A stretch of 12,005 bases of DNA from Bdellovibrionales bacterium (GTDB taxonomy: Bacteria; Bdellovibrionota; UBA1018; CAIMNF01), in assembly GCA_947457605.1 (NCBI GenBank), contig CANGWP010000062.1:1-12005 (forward strand), in the 5' to 3' direction. Under the pieces are notes generated by a model. It was not told the DNA's origin. It was given only the letters and a program-made list of their open reading frames with translations, and made no database searches. Below are positions 1-7,586 of this stretch, piece after piece; position 1 is the first letter of the stretch, and each line of letters starts with the position of its first letter. Both the position numbers and the translations under genes were made by a program.

Positions 1-48
1 CCCATGATGATGGAATCAGCAAAAGTTACACCGGAGGCGAACGCATGA
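1..48 (+). CDS. 3' end of an upstream gene (partial), possibly the partner sensor kinase
   Basis: Reading from base 1 gives PMMMESAKVTPEANA and then a TGA at 46-48. That stop shares the ATGA at 45-48 with the start of the response regulator gene. A 4-base overlap of this kind is typical of translationally coupled genes. Only 15 residues are visible, so the product cannot be read. The idea that it is the cognate histidine kinase rests only on the usual kinase-regulator gene order. The open frame could also be chance, although the exact ATGA junction and the ribosome binding site inside it favour a real gene. Confidence 0.5.
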   Translation, partial: PMMMESAKVTPEANA

Positions 49-1406
49 TTCTCAAGATCCTGCTTGTGGATGATGATTCCGAATCCCTGGGTTCTACACA
101 AAAAATTCTCAAGTTTTCAGGTCACGATGTGGTTGCCGTCGATTCCGGAGCCGCAGCCCTCGAATCCTTGAGGATGAGAAAGCCCGATCTGGTGATCACG
201 GACGTCCGAATGCCCGGGATGAGCGGCTTTGAGTTTGTGGAGACGTACCAAAAATCCGGGTACGCCATTCCCTTCATTGTGATGACTGCCTATGGTGAGG
301 TACAGGATGCGGTTTGGGCCATGAAGATGGGAGCCGTGGATTTCTTGCTAAAGCCATTCAAGCGGCAATCCCTGCTCGATGCGATCGAGTCCTTGCGGCT
401 CAGGATTGAAGCCAGCCGGGGTCGCACGGTTGCGGCAAAGACCGACTGGATTGGATCCTCCCGGGCCATGAAAGAGTTGCGTGTTCTGATCGAACAGGTG
501 GCCCGGACGGATGCATCCGTTTTGATCTTGGGTGAGAGCGGAAGCGGAAAAGAGCAGGTGGCTCGCGCCATCCACGACACCGGTGTTCGAAGAAGCGGCC
601 CCTTTGTGGCAGTGAATTGTGCCGCAATTCCCGAGAACCTGATGGAGAGCGAGCTCTTTGGTTATGAGAGGGGCGCGTTTTCCGGAGCAAATCAGAGCAA
701 GATTGGGCTCATCGAGGCTGCCAACGGCGGGACTCTGTTGCTTGATGAAGTGGGTGATATGCCGCTTTCTCTTCAGCCGAAACTGCTCAGATTTCTTGAA
801 GAACAAACCATTAGAAGGCTTGGCTCCCATCAGGAAAAGAAGGTCGAGGTACGGGTGATTGCGGCAACCCATCGGGGGCTTGCCCAGTGGGTGAAGGAAG
901 GTCGCTTCCGACAGGACCTATTTTATCGCCTCGATGTCATGACTCTTCAGGTTCCTCCTTTGCGGGATCGAATCGAGGATGTTGCCGAGCTCTCGATGCA
1001 TTTTCTGGAGAGATTTTCCAAATCCCATCATAAGACGCTTCGAGGCATTGATCCTGAGGCTTTGAAAATCCTGATGCGGCATGAGTGGCCGGGGAATGTT
1101 CGTGAACTGTCAAACGTTCTTGAGCGTGCAGTGGTGTTGAATTCCTCGGGTTGGATTGGAGTTGCGGACTTTCCGGCTCATCTTCTTGCCTCGGATTCCA
1201 CAATCAAGGCATCGGGAGATCAAATTACGATTTCACTTGGCACAAGTTTGCGCGAGATCGAGGATCTCATGATCAAGAAAGCTCTCGAGGCGACCGAAGG
1301 GGATCGTGCCGGAGCCGCCCGCCTGCTCGGAGTGAATGAGCGGACCATTTATCGGAAAATCAGCAAGAGCAGGGAAGAGTCAAAAGAGGGAACTATCGAA
1401 GAGTGA
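45..1406 (+). CDS. NtrC-family sigma-54-dependent response regulator
   Basis: This 453-residue protein has the three-part layout of NtrC-type transcription activators. The receiver domain (about 1-120) has the acidic pair D9/D10, the phosphoacceptor D53 in VITDVRMPG, T81 and K103. The AAA+ domain (about 135-370) has Walker A GESGSGK at 163-169, the sigma-54-contacting loop GAFSGA at 210-215 and Walker B GGTLLLDE at 228-235. A Fis-type helix-turn-helix lies near 405-445 (AARLLGVNERTIYRKI). In this family, phosphorylation drives assembly of an ATPase ring that opens sigma-54 promoters. The loop has Ser where most members have Thr (GAFTGA), a mild change. The ATG at 45 follows GGAGG at 33-37 and overlaps the stop of the preceding gene. 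The regulated genes cannot be told from this window. The family call is very secure; the specific pathway is unknown. Confidence 0.95.
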   Translation: MILKILLVDDDSESLGSTQKILKFSGHDVVAVDSGAAALESLRMRKPDLVITDVRMPGMSGFEFVETYQKSGYAIPFIVMTAYGEVQDAVWAMKMGAVDFLLKPFKRQSLLDAIESLRLRIEASRGRTVAAKTDWIGSSRAMKELRVLIEQVARTDASVLILGESGSGKEQVARAIHDTGVRRSGPFVAVNCAAIPENLMESELFGYERGAFSGANQSKIGLIEAANGGTLLLDEVGDMPLSLQPKLLRFLEEQTIRRLGSHQEKKVEVRVIAATHRGLAQWVKEGRFRQDLFYRLDVMTLQVPPLRDRIEDVAELSMHFLERFSKSHHKTLRGIDPEALKILMRHEWPGNVRELSNVLERAVVLNSSGWIGVADFPAHLLASDSTIKASGDQITISLGTSLREIEDLMIKKALEATEGDRAGAARLLGVNERTIYRKISKSREESKEGTIEE

Positions 1407-2094
1407 AGTATGGGTAGGATTCCTCGAGAATCCGGGTCGTCCCGCACCGAACACTCGTGTTCCGACTTGCCCCATAGAAAAAGCCACGGATCCAGTGCTC
1501 GTGAAGCGCGCAAAGGAGTTCCAGCGCGGAGGAATTCTGAAGGGTAGGATTTTGCCGCGGGGAATGCTTCCAAATGAGGGTGATTTCACGCACCGAATCC
1601 CGCTCCTTCAAAAAGCTTCCCTGACCATAGACATGAGTCTTCAAAAAAGCCTCGACTCCTTCGCGCAGATTGAAGTTTCCCCGTTCGCTCCAGATGCTTT
1701 CGGCATGAAGCTTACCGTGGTTCCAGCTTGCCTGCTCGAGAATGTTCTTCATTTCCCCTTGGTTTGAGGCTTCGGTTTCTGCGTTTTCGAGAGTGGAGGT
1801 CTGGATGACCCAGATGGTGGACTCCAGCTCGTTCAAGAATCCATCGATCTCCTGCGCTCCGACCAATTCCTCCAAATTCAGAGGAAGTTGATCGAGTCGG
1901 TTTTTCTCAAATTGCCAGAGATTCGGGTTCAAGGTCACCTTTGCCATTCGTTCCAAATGGTGACTGGCCGACTCTTTCGGGCTCAAAGTCCTGATCCAGG
2001 AATCCGAAAGACTGTGCAGTGCAATGAGACGCTTGAACCTGCGCTCCTGTTCGAGCGTGGATCTGCGTTCGTTCCAGGTTTGAATCGGATTCAT
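1393..2094 (-). CDS. Unknown 233-residue protein coupled to the methyltransferase-like gene
   Basis: I do not recognise this protein. The start chosen is the ATG at 2094-2092, which overlaps the TGA of the upstream 900-residue gene as ATGA (2091-2094). The frame stays open upstream to 2142, but that part lies inside the neighbouring gene. The first 110 residues are charged and helical, with no signal peptide or membrane segment, so a cytoplasmic location is likely. Residues 117-233 run ASWNHGKLHAE, then VYGQGSF near 155, then HEHWIRGFFYGA at 198-209 and a final YFTL. This order vaguely recalls V4R-type small-molecule-binding domains, but the resemblance is weak. The last 14 bases overlap the response regulator gene on the other strand. 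The tight coupling suggests it works with the 900-residue protein. Confidence 0.75.
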   Translation of the reverse strand: MNPIQTWNERRSTLEQERRFKRLIALHSLSDSWIRTLSPKESASHHLERMAKVTLNPNLWQFEKNRLDQLPLNLEELVGAQEIDGFLNELESTIWVIQTSTLENAETEASNQGEMKNILEQASWNHGKLHAESIWSERGNFNLREGVEAFLKTHVYGQGSFLKERDSVREITLIWKHSPRQNPTLQNSSALELLCALHEHWIRGFFYGASRNTSVRCGTTRILEESYPYFTLR

Positions 2095-4793
2095 TGGAGA
2101 AGTCCGATCTTGTCCCCGTCCATGTTCCTGGTGTGGAGGCACACGCTGATCAGGTGATTGAGTTCCTTGCGGCGCATTTTTTCGGTTGAGAATGCGTTCA
2201 GGATCTGTTGAGAAAGAGCGATGGCCTGTTCAGGCGATCTGGGAAGGCGGACCCGCCTTGTGATTTCTTCCCAGGTAGGTTCTCCGATTTCCTTGCGGAT
2301 CGAATCCAGCGCCTCAAAGCAACGCTCGCGAAGCCAGGAGTCCTGGATCTGAAGAACCTGGGTCAGGCCCTTGGAGGTTCCAAGCACAATTCCGGGAGTC
2401 GGGAATTTGGATTGGGCCATGGTTTGAATTGCCTGATGGGGTCCAAGAGTGGCGGTATATCGAATCAAGGGATGTTGGTGGATCGGACAGAGATCCGTTT
2501 CGGCAAGGACTGATCTGAAAAATTCAGGATACTTGATCTGCTCATCCGGTGTGACCAATGAAAACAGGGTCCCTTGATGCTCCTCGAGTTGGGAGAGGGC
2601 CTGGGACGCGAAAACAAAGGCATGGCCTTTCAGTAACGGCTGATTTTCTACTGCGCTTGGAGCGGATTGGGGCTCGCTTGTGATGAGGTCAAGAATACGC
2701 GATTCCTGAGTGGAAAGAGGGAAGGATCCAGGCATCATTTTTTCAAGCGTATCGCTCAGATGTTTTGGCACAGGGATCGCCTTCAGGTCGGATTCCTTGA
2801 TCAGCCATGCACCTTTTTTTCGCTCCACGGAATATTCGAACCAATCCCGGGTAAGAGAAGATCTGATCAAGGTCTGAAGCGGAATCCCCCAGTCGTTTCG
2901 AAGGGGCGCAATCCAAAAGAGGGCATGGTTGTTCCGAAGATAGTGCGGAAGCTTTTCGGGGGTCGCAGTATAAATCTCATTCCCGTTCTTGCTGCTCTCC
3001 ACCCAGGCAAAAAATCCTGCCTCTTTCTTGGTCTGGGTTTCAGAGAACAAATTCGGCTCGCGGGGGTCGACTCCGAAATGAAGAGCCGGATTGAATGTTC
3101 GGATCGTTGCAAACTGACCGAAAGGAATCGAGTTGCGCTTCAATTCCTCGATTTGGTCTACCATGCGATCATCGTTGGGATTGAACCAATGTTGCTCCCA
3201 TTCGCGCTGATCCATGGGGCTTACCCGTACATGCAGGTGGAATGGTTCGGCAGGATAACCTTGGTCTGGCTTCGTAACGAGACCTGTGAGGCGATCAAAG
3301 AGAAGCGATATGTCCTGCTCGTTCCGGATGCTGCCATAGGCTTTGATCATCAGCGGCCTGTGGCTTTTTCTTTCCTCAAGGCGGGTCTCTTTTTTCAAAA
3401 GGTAAATCGCCTTGGGTAGATCTTGTTTCAGTGAATCCTCTTCACTGAGGAGAGCGCTCAAATCCGCAATCATCAGGACTTTTGCCTGGCCCAAGAGAAA
3501 CTGGAGCGCAGGTTTGCCGGATTCTTCGGTGAGAAGCTCCTCGCGGGCCCAGATCAAGGTTCCTCCCTGACGAAGTTTGTCGAGGGTCTGACAGGCTTGA
3601 TACATTCCACGGGTGGTTGCGGGTTGTTTGATCTTCTTGAGTACTGTGTGATCATCCACAAGCTTGCGAAGAGCGTGTGCAGCCATGCCCCGGCCGAGAG
3701 TGCGGATCGGATTTTCCTCTGCGATGAGTGCAATCTCTGCACAGGAAATGGAGTCCATCTGGTTTACGGAGTTTTGTTTTCCGCAATGAGTGAGAAGCAA
3801 GGAGCTTTGTTGCTCCATGCTCATCTCAAGTCCGTTTCCTTTGACCCACAGGGGGAGATTTCGAGGGCGCTCCCAAAGGTAGCGAATCTCGCAAAAGAGC
3901 AACTCAAAGGAGAGAGGCTCAAACCCGATCCACTCGATGGAATCGGGCGCATTCTCGAACAGGCAGCCATCCCGAAGGGTGGGGCTGAAGCCGATGAGTT
4001 TCTCCCCGCGAGGCTGAAAGAGTTTGTGCTTTGAAATGGCACCCCAAAGGCCACGATAAAACCCTTCTCCGTAGCGCTGGCGCTCGCCTAAGGTCTCTGC
4101 CGAAAGTTTGCGTGCCCGGCAAAGCACCCAGTTCTTCACTTCCTTCAAATCCGTGATGGTTTCAAGAATTCCCCAAAGGATGGTCTGGGCTTCAGGGGTG
4201 AGCTTGTACCAGGAATAAAAATTCCGATGGATCAATTGTGAAGTCGAGGTTTGAAGGTTCAAGAGCGGGCGCAGATCCCGTTCGAGGGAGGCGGTCAGAT
4301 CCTTCAGGTCAGCGCGATCGAGTTTCGTTCCCGCATGAACCCTCCAGGACTTGAGAAGCAGGGCCTTTGCGATCTGAACAAGGGCGATTTGTTTGAAAAG
4401 CTGTTTTAAGGCCTCGAGTTCGGTCTCGGTGCGCTCATTTCTCACGAATTGTCGAAGGGCTTCCTGGGGATCCGCAGGTTCCGGTAGGCGACCGAGTTCC
4501 GAGAGAAAACGGCCGAGACTCTCGCGGCGGGAAGGGTTTAATTTCAACAATTCCTCGGGCTTTTTCATTTGATCCAGCACGAGGGAGTGGATCAGGGATT
4601 CGAGATGGGCAAAAAGAGGGGGCTCTTTTTTGAGAGCGGATGCGGCTTTGCTCTTCAGAAGCGTCTCTACGCCGGATGAGCTTGATTGGGAGTTGCGAGG
4701 CTCCTCGAGCTTCTCCATTTTTTTTCCGAGGCGATCCTTCTTGAGCCAAGAAGAGGGATCTATCGAATCAGAATCGAATAGCGAAGATGCCAT
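2091..4793 (-). CDS. 900-residue protein resembling a degenerate N6-adenine DNA methyltransferase
   Basis: No family is certain. Four pieces read like type I/TaqI-class DNA methyltransferases. Residues 286-322 resemble the part of a SAM-binding fold after motif I (EWIGFEPLSFELLFCEIRYL). Residues 396-468 follow the pattern around the LKPGGRLA strand (LDKLRQGGTLIWAREELL, then IADLSALL and AIYLLKK). Residues 555-577 resemble the start of a target-recognition region (IPFGQFATIRTFNPALHFGV). Residues 661-676 (GAWLIKESDLKAIPVP) resemble its end. I see no glycine-rich motif I and no NPPF/Y catalytic motif, so activity may be lost. The N-terminal 250 residues are helical and residues 690-900 are unassigned. 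The ATG at 4793-4791 follows GGGGGA with an 11-base gap. It is the first gene of the leftward pair. Existence of the gene is secure; the methyltransferase ancestry is an inference. Confidence 0.85.
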   Translation of the reverse strand: MASSLFDSDSIDPSSWLKKDRLGKKMEKLEEPRNSQSSSSGVETLLKSKAASALKKEPPLFAHLESLIHSLVLDQMKKPEELLKLNPSRRESLGRFLSELGRLPEPADPQEALRQFVRNERTETELEALKQLFKQIALVQIAKALLLKSWRVHAGTKLDRADLKDLTASLERDLRPLLNLQTSTSQLIHRNFYSWYKLTPEAQTILWGILETITDLKEVKNWVLCRARKLSAETLGERQRYGEGFYRGLWGAISKHKLFQPRGEKLIGFSPTLRDGCLFENAPDSIEWIGFEPLSFELLFCEIRYLWERPRNLPLWVKGNGLEMSMEQQSSLLLTHCGKQNSVNQMDSISCAEIALIAEENPIRTLGRGMAAHALRKLVDDHTVLKKIKQPATTRGMYQACQTLDKLRQGGTLIWAREELLTEESGKPALQFLLGQAKVLMIADLSALLSEEDSLKQDLPKAIYLLKKETRLEERKSHRPLMIKAYGSIRNEQDISLLFDRLTGLVTKPDQGYPAEPFHLHVRVSPMDQREWEQHWFNPNDDRMVDQIEELKRNSIPFGQFATIRTFNPALHFGVDPREPNLFSETQTKKEAGFFAWVESSKNGNEIYTATPEKLPHYLRNNHALFWIAPLRNDWGIPLQTLIRSSLTRDWFEYSVERKKGAWLIKESDLKAIPVPKHLSDTLEKMMPGSFPLSTQESRILDLITSEPQSAPSAVENQPLLKGHAFVFASQALSQLEEHQGTLFSLVTPDEQIKYPEFFRSVLAETDLCPIHQHPLIRYTATLGPHQAIQTMAQSKFPTPGIVLGTSKGLTQVLQIQDSWLRERCFEALDSIRKEIGEPTWEEITRRVRLPRSPEQAIALSQQILNAFSTEKMRRKELNHLISVCLHTRNMDGDKIGLLQ

Positions 4794-4848
4794 GATGTTC
4801 GTTGTCCCCCTTTCCCGGATGAAGTTTTTACTGCGCAGGTGATCTGAA

Positions 4849-4877
4849 GGTATAGCAGTTCTTGCGTGATGAGTCTA
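4849..4877 (-). promoter_or_regulatory. Candidate housekeeping-type promoter for the leftward pair
   Basis: On the minus strand, TAGACT (4877-4872) and TATACC (4854-4849) are separated by 17 bases. Each matches four of six positions of the -35 and -10 consensus. Transcription would start near 4842, about 50 bases ahead of the ATG at 4793. The call rests on sequence match and position only. Confidence 0.45.
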
Positions 4878-4883
4878 GATGGG

Positions 4884-4910
4884 GGAATTAAATAAAAACC
4901 TCATAATTCC
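4884..4910. repeat. 7-bp inverted repeat between divergent promoters
   Basis: GGAATTA (4884-4890) and TAATTCC (4904-4910) are perfect inverted copies with a 13-base AT-rich spacer. They lie between the candidate promoters of the leftward 900-residue gene and the rightward operon, just ahead of a possible rightward -10. The layout is what a dimeric repressor site would look like. With arms of only 7 bases it could be chance. Confidence 0.35.
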
Positions 4911-4912
4911 AA

Positions 4913-4918
4913 TATGAT
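4913..4918 (+). promoter_or_regulatory. Possible -10 element of the rightward operon
   Basis: TATGAT matches five of six positions of TATAAT and lies 67 bases before the ATG at 4985. No good -35 stands at the normal distance; the nearest, TTAAAT at 4888-4893, has a 19-base spacer. It is the best candidate I can see for the promoter of the operon starting at 4985. Confidence 0.35.
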
Positions 4919-4984
4919 AGAAAGCAATATTTCCAGAAATCGGGACTCAAGATTCTTCCGGCGTCCGCCGATAGTGGAATAGAG

Positions 4985-5326
4985 ATGTCCCAAGGATTAA
5001 ATCGAATCCGTAGTTTGGTCACCGAGATTGAGCAGATCCAAAAACAGGGTCAAAAGGCTCAGGTACGGACTCAGCCCCCGGTGGAAGCCAAGGTCATTCC
5101 GTTTGAGCCTATGACGGCAAGGGCCCCGGATCCCGTTCCTCAGGCCCCCGTGGAAGTCGCTTCCCCCCCGAGCCGGGTGAGCCTTCAGTGGAGCGGGTCT
5201 GTCGTTCTTGATCTTCAGTTTCCCCATTCGAGTGAAACCCTCCAGTTAAGACAGGTCGGAGATCTGATCGAGATCCGATTCTCTGACGGAAAAGCGGTTC
5301 ACATCCCTTTTAAAGCCGTGGCATAG
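4985..5326 (+). CDS. Small hypothetical protein, first gene of the rsmD-coaD operon
   Basis: I do not recognise this 113-residue protein. Residues 1-28 form a charged helix, possibly a coiled coil (LVTEIEQIQKQGQKA). Residues 30-65 are rich in Pro, Ala and Val and look like a flexible linker. Residues 65-113 alternate hydrophobic and polar residues like a small beta domain (VSLQWSGSVVLDLQF, then LIEIRFSDGKAVHIPF). There is no signal peptide or membrane segment. The ATG is preceded only by a weak purine stretch (GGAATAGAG). The gene ends 7 bases before rsmD, so the two are very likely co-transcribed. Base composition and codon use resemble the neighbours, and no internal stop interrupts the frame. 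Confidence 0.8.
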   Translation: MSQGLNRIRSLVTEIEQIQKQGQKAQVRTQPPVEAKVIPFEPMTARAPDPVPQAPVEVASPPSRVSLQWSGSVVLDLQFPHSSETLQLRQVGDLIEIRFSDGKAVHIPFKAVA

Positions 5327-5333
5327 TGGCCGT

Positions 5334-5906
5334 GTGCTAAAAATCACTTCCGGCGTCCATCGAGGGCGTCTCATCAAAACCCTTCCGGGGACGGCTACCA
5401 GGCCCACCTCCGAGAGACTCAGGCAATCCTGGATGAACAGTTTGCAGATGCGACTGAGTGACTCCCGGATCCTCGATCTTTTTTCCGGTTCGGGGGCCCT
5501 CGGACTTGAAGCGCTCTCCAGGGGGGCGGGGTCTGTTACTTTTGTAGAGGAAAATCCGAAAGCCGCCCGGCTCATTTCGGAGAACGCAAAAATTCTTACC
5601 CTTGAGAATCAAGTTCACGTGATCAATCGCAAAGTGGAACAGATCCTTCCGGATCTTGTCTCCCGGCCTCCTTTTGATTTTATTTTCATGGATCCACCCT
5701 ATGAGCGTGGATACGAGGAAAAGTTGCTGTCTACCTGGCCCTGGGATCGTCTTCTGACCGAAAGCGGGCTTTTGTGCATTGAAAGTGCCCATCGCCAGGA
5801 GGGCGGATACGAGCCTCCTTCCACCTTGAAAATCACCCGGGACGAAAGATACGGGGACAGTCAGCTTACGTTCTATGGAATCAAAGAAAGGACAACGCTC
5901 TCATGA
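5334..5906 (+). CDS. rsmD: 16S rRNA (guanine-966-N2) methyltransferase RsmD
   Basis: This 190-residue protein is a full-length RsmD, which uses S-adenosylmethionine to methylate G966 of 16S rRNA during assembly of the small ribosomal subunit. The N-terminus has the family pattern ITSGVHRGR followed by TRPTSERLRQSWMNSL (22-37). Motif I for SAM binding is LDLFSGSG (47-54), followed by GLEALSRGA and the acidic pair E71/E72. The catalytic DPPY is at 119-122. The start is a GTG at 5334 with no clear Shine-Dalgarno sequence, 7 bases after the preceding stop, so translation probably depends on coupling. The TGA overlaps the coaD start as ATGA (5903-5906). The rsmD-coaD pairing is common across bacteria, which supports the call. 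Confidence 0.95.
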   Translation: MLKITSGVHRGRLIKTLPGTATRPTSERLRQSWMNSLQMRLSDSRILDLFSGSGALGLEALSRGAGSVTFVEENPKAARLISENAKILTLENQVHVINRKVEQILPDLVSRPPFDFIFMDPPYERGYEEKLLSTWPWDRLLTESGLLCIESAHRQEGGYEPPSTLKITRDERYGDSQLTFYGIKERTTLS

Positions 5907-6397
5907 AAGCCATTTATCCAGGATCCTTTGATCCCTTTACGAACGGACACCTTGATATCCTTGATCGGAGTTTGAAGCTTTTCAGCGAGATCACCATTCT
6001 TGTGGCAGGAACCTCGCGCAAGACAACTCTTCTTTCAGCCGAAGAACGGGTGGAGTTGATTCGGGAAGTGGTGAAGCACAGACCGAACGTCAAGGTGGAC
6101 TCAACGCCATCCTTGATCATGGAATATGCCCGCAAGAACGGGATCAATGCAGTCATTCGCGGGCTCAGGACTCCGAGTGATTTCGAGTATGAGTACATGA
6201 TGGCCACCATGAACAAGAACATCCATCCATCGTGCGAAACCGTATTCATGATGAGTTCGCAGGGGCTCTATTTTGTGAGTTCCACCATGATCAAGGAGTT
6301 GTATTTTTACGGGGGAGATATTTCGCCCTATGTGCCGGCCCCTGTCCTTCATTTGCTAAAAGAGAAGTTGTCCGAAAAAGCCCAGGGGAAGAAGTGA
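5903..6397 (+). CDS. coaD: Phosphopantetheine adenylyltransferase
   Basis: CoaD transfers AMP from ATP to 4'-phosphopantetheine, giving dephospho-coenzyme A, the penultimate step of coenzyme A synthesis in the cytoplasm. The protein is 164 residues, close to the usual length of about 160. It starts with AIYPGSFDPFTNGHLDI, which holds the nucleotidyltransferase motif (T-N-G-H at 13-16). The RGLR motif is near residue 90 and SSTMIKE, the second ATP-binding motif, is near 126-132. An AAAGGA ribosome binding site precedes the ATG, which overlaps the rsmD stop. One base separates its stop from the aminotransferase start. All the motifs I looked for are intact, so an active essential enzyme is expected. 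Confidence 0.97.
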   Translation: MKAIYPGSFDPFTNGHLDILDRSLKLFSEITILVAGTSRKTTLLSAEERVELIREVVKHRPNVKVDSTPSLIMEYARKNGINAVIRGLRTPSDFEYEYMMATMNKNIHPSCETVFMMSSQGLYFVSSTMIKELYFYGGDISPYVPAPVLHLLKEKLSEKAQGKK

Positions 6398-6398
6398 T

Positions 6399-7586
6399 AT
6401 GATTTCGAGTCGGGTTCGCAATCTGAAAGAAAGTTCCACCCTGAAGGTGAATGCGCTCGTCAATCGCATGAAGGCAGAGGGCAAGGAAGTATTCAATCTC
6501 ACGGCGGGTGAGCCGGATTTCCCGCCACCGGAGGCCGCAAAAAATGCCGTTCTTGAAGCAGTTGCAAAAAATCAGTCCAAATACACACCCACCGCGGGAG
6601 TCCCCGAACTGAGAGAATTGATTGCGAACAAAACCAATTCCCAGCAGACCGCTCTCGCGGGGACGAGGCCCTGGAAGGCTGCGGATGTAGTGGTGACCAA
6701 CGGCGGGAAACAGGCGATTTTCAATGCGATCTTTGCCTTGGTGGATTCCGGTGAGGAAGTGGTTTTCGGCGCACCCTTCTGGCTCAGTTACCCCGAGATG
6801 GTGAAGGCTGCGGGCGGAACTTCGGTTGTGATCGAGACTCGCGCGGAGGCTGGCTATCGGATTCATCCGGAACAACTCGAGCGGGCGATCACCCCGAAAA
6901 CAAAGCTCCTCATTTTGAATTCACCCTCCAATCCGACGGGGAGCGTATATTCCAGGGATGAGCTCAAGGCGCTTGGGGAAGTACTGAAAAAACATCCGAA
7001 GATCTGGGTTCTCAGTGATGAGATTTATGATCGTATCGAATTCGTGAAGGGAGCTTGGACCTCTTTCCTGGATGCGAATCCGGGGCTTCGGGACAGAACC
7101 GTGACCGTCAACGGTTTGTCCAAGAGTGGTGCCATGACCGGCTGGAGGGTGGGGTGGTCCCTTGCTCCTGAATCCTTGACGCCGGCCTTGATTTCGCTCC
7201 AAGGTCACTCAACCTCCGGTATTTGCTCGCTCTCGCAGGCAGCCGCAGTGGCCAGCCTCAAGCTGCCGTCGTCAGACTTTGAAGGTCAGCGCCTTGAATA
7301 TTTAAACAGACGCAATTTAGCATTGGAAGTGCTCAAGAAATCGGCGAAAATAAAGCTGTATGAGCCTGAGGGTGCATTCTACCTCTTCGTGGATTGCGGG
7401 GCTCTGCTCAAGGATGATGAGGATGCAAACGGACTTGCAGAACGAATCTTACAGGAAGCCAAAGTCGCGATCGTTTCGGGCGTGGACTTCGGGGCTCCGA
7501 ACTGCATTCGAATCAGTTTCGCGTGCGACCCGGTCACGCTCCGGGAAGGATGTTCGCGCCTCGTTCGTTTTTTCGATACTCCTTAG
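6399..7586 (+). CDS. aspC: Pyridoxal-phosphate aminotransferase, aspartate aminotransferase type (class Ib)
   Basis: This 395-residue protein matches the bacterial aspartate aminotransferase Ib group, which moves the amino group between aspartate and 2-oxoglutarate. The N-terminus has LTAGEPDFPPP (34-44). NSPSNPTG is at 174-181 and VLSDEIYD at 204-211, with D207 expected to bind the cofactor nitrogen. The cofactor lysine is K242 in NGLSKSGAMTGWRVGW, where many relatives have Tyr or Phe before AMTGWR. R371 in CIRIS should bind the substrate carboxylate. The ATG follows AGGGGAAGAAG and lies 1 base after coaD. Related enzymes acting on other amino acids share this fold, so the substrate is likely rather than certain. 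The 3' end also holds the out-of-frame start region of the next gene. Confidence 0.9.
   Translation: MISSRVRNLKESSTLKVNALVNRMKAEGKEVFNLTAGEPDFPPPEAAKNAVLEAVAKNQSKYTPTAGVPELRELIANKTNSQQTALAGTRPWKAADVVVTNGGKQAIFNAIFALVDSGEEVVFGAPFWLSYPEMVKAAGGTSVVIETRAEAGYRIHPEQLERAITPKTKLLILNSPSNPTGSVYSRDELKALGEVLKKHPKIWVLSDEIYDRIEFVKGAWTSFLDANPGLRDRTVTVNGLSKSGAMTGWRVGWSLAPESLTPALISLQGHSTSGICSLSQAAAVASLKLPSSDFEGQRLEYLNRRNLALEVLKKSAKIKLYEPEGAFYLFVDCGALLKDDEDANGLAERILQEAKVAIVSGVDFGAPNCIRISFACDPVTLREGCSRLVRFFDTP

Noticed and set aside
348..872. Minus-strand open frame of 174 codons inside the response regulator gene
   Set aside because: It lies wholly opposite intact receiver and AAA+ motifs, and its translation shows no domain pattern.
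1336..1767. Plus-strand open frame running from the response regulator tail into the 233-residue gene
   Set aside because: No ribosome binding site or recognisable domain; it is antisense to a better-supported gene.
2092..2142. Upstream start at 2142 for the 233-residue protein
   Set aside because: It would add 16 residues read inside the 900-residue gene; the ATGA overlap start at 2094 matches the pattern seen at the other junctions.
2667..3419. Plus-strand open frame of 250 codons opposite the 900-residue gene
   Set aside because: It is rich in Arg, Gly and Phe without domain order. The opposite frame is far longer, begins at a proper start and is coupled to its neighbour.
4959..4970. Short palindrome CGGCG-TC-CGCCG in the leader of the 4985 gene
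   Set aside because: A two-base loop is too tight; opening it leaves only a 4-bp stem. It has no following T run and is likely chance.
6291..6875. Minus-strand open frame of 194 codons opposite coaD and the aminotransferase
   Set aside because: It is explained by the complementary strand of two clearly conserved enzymes.
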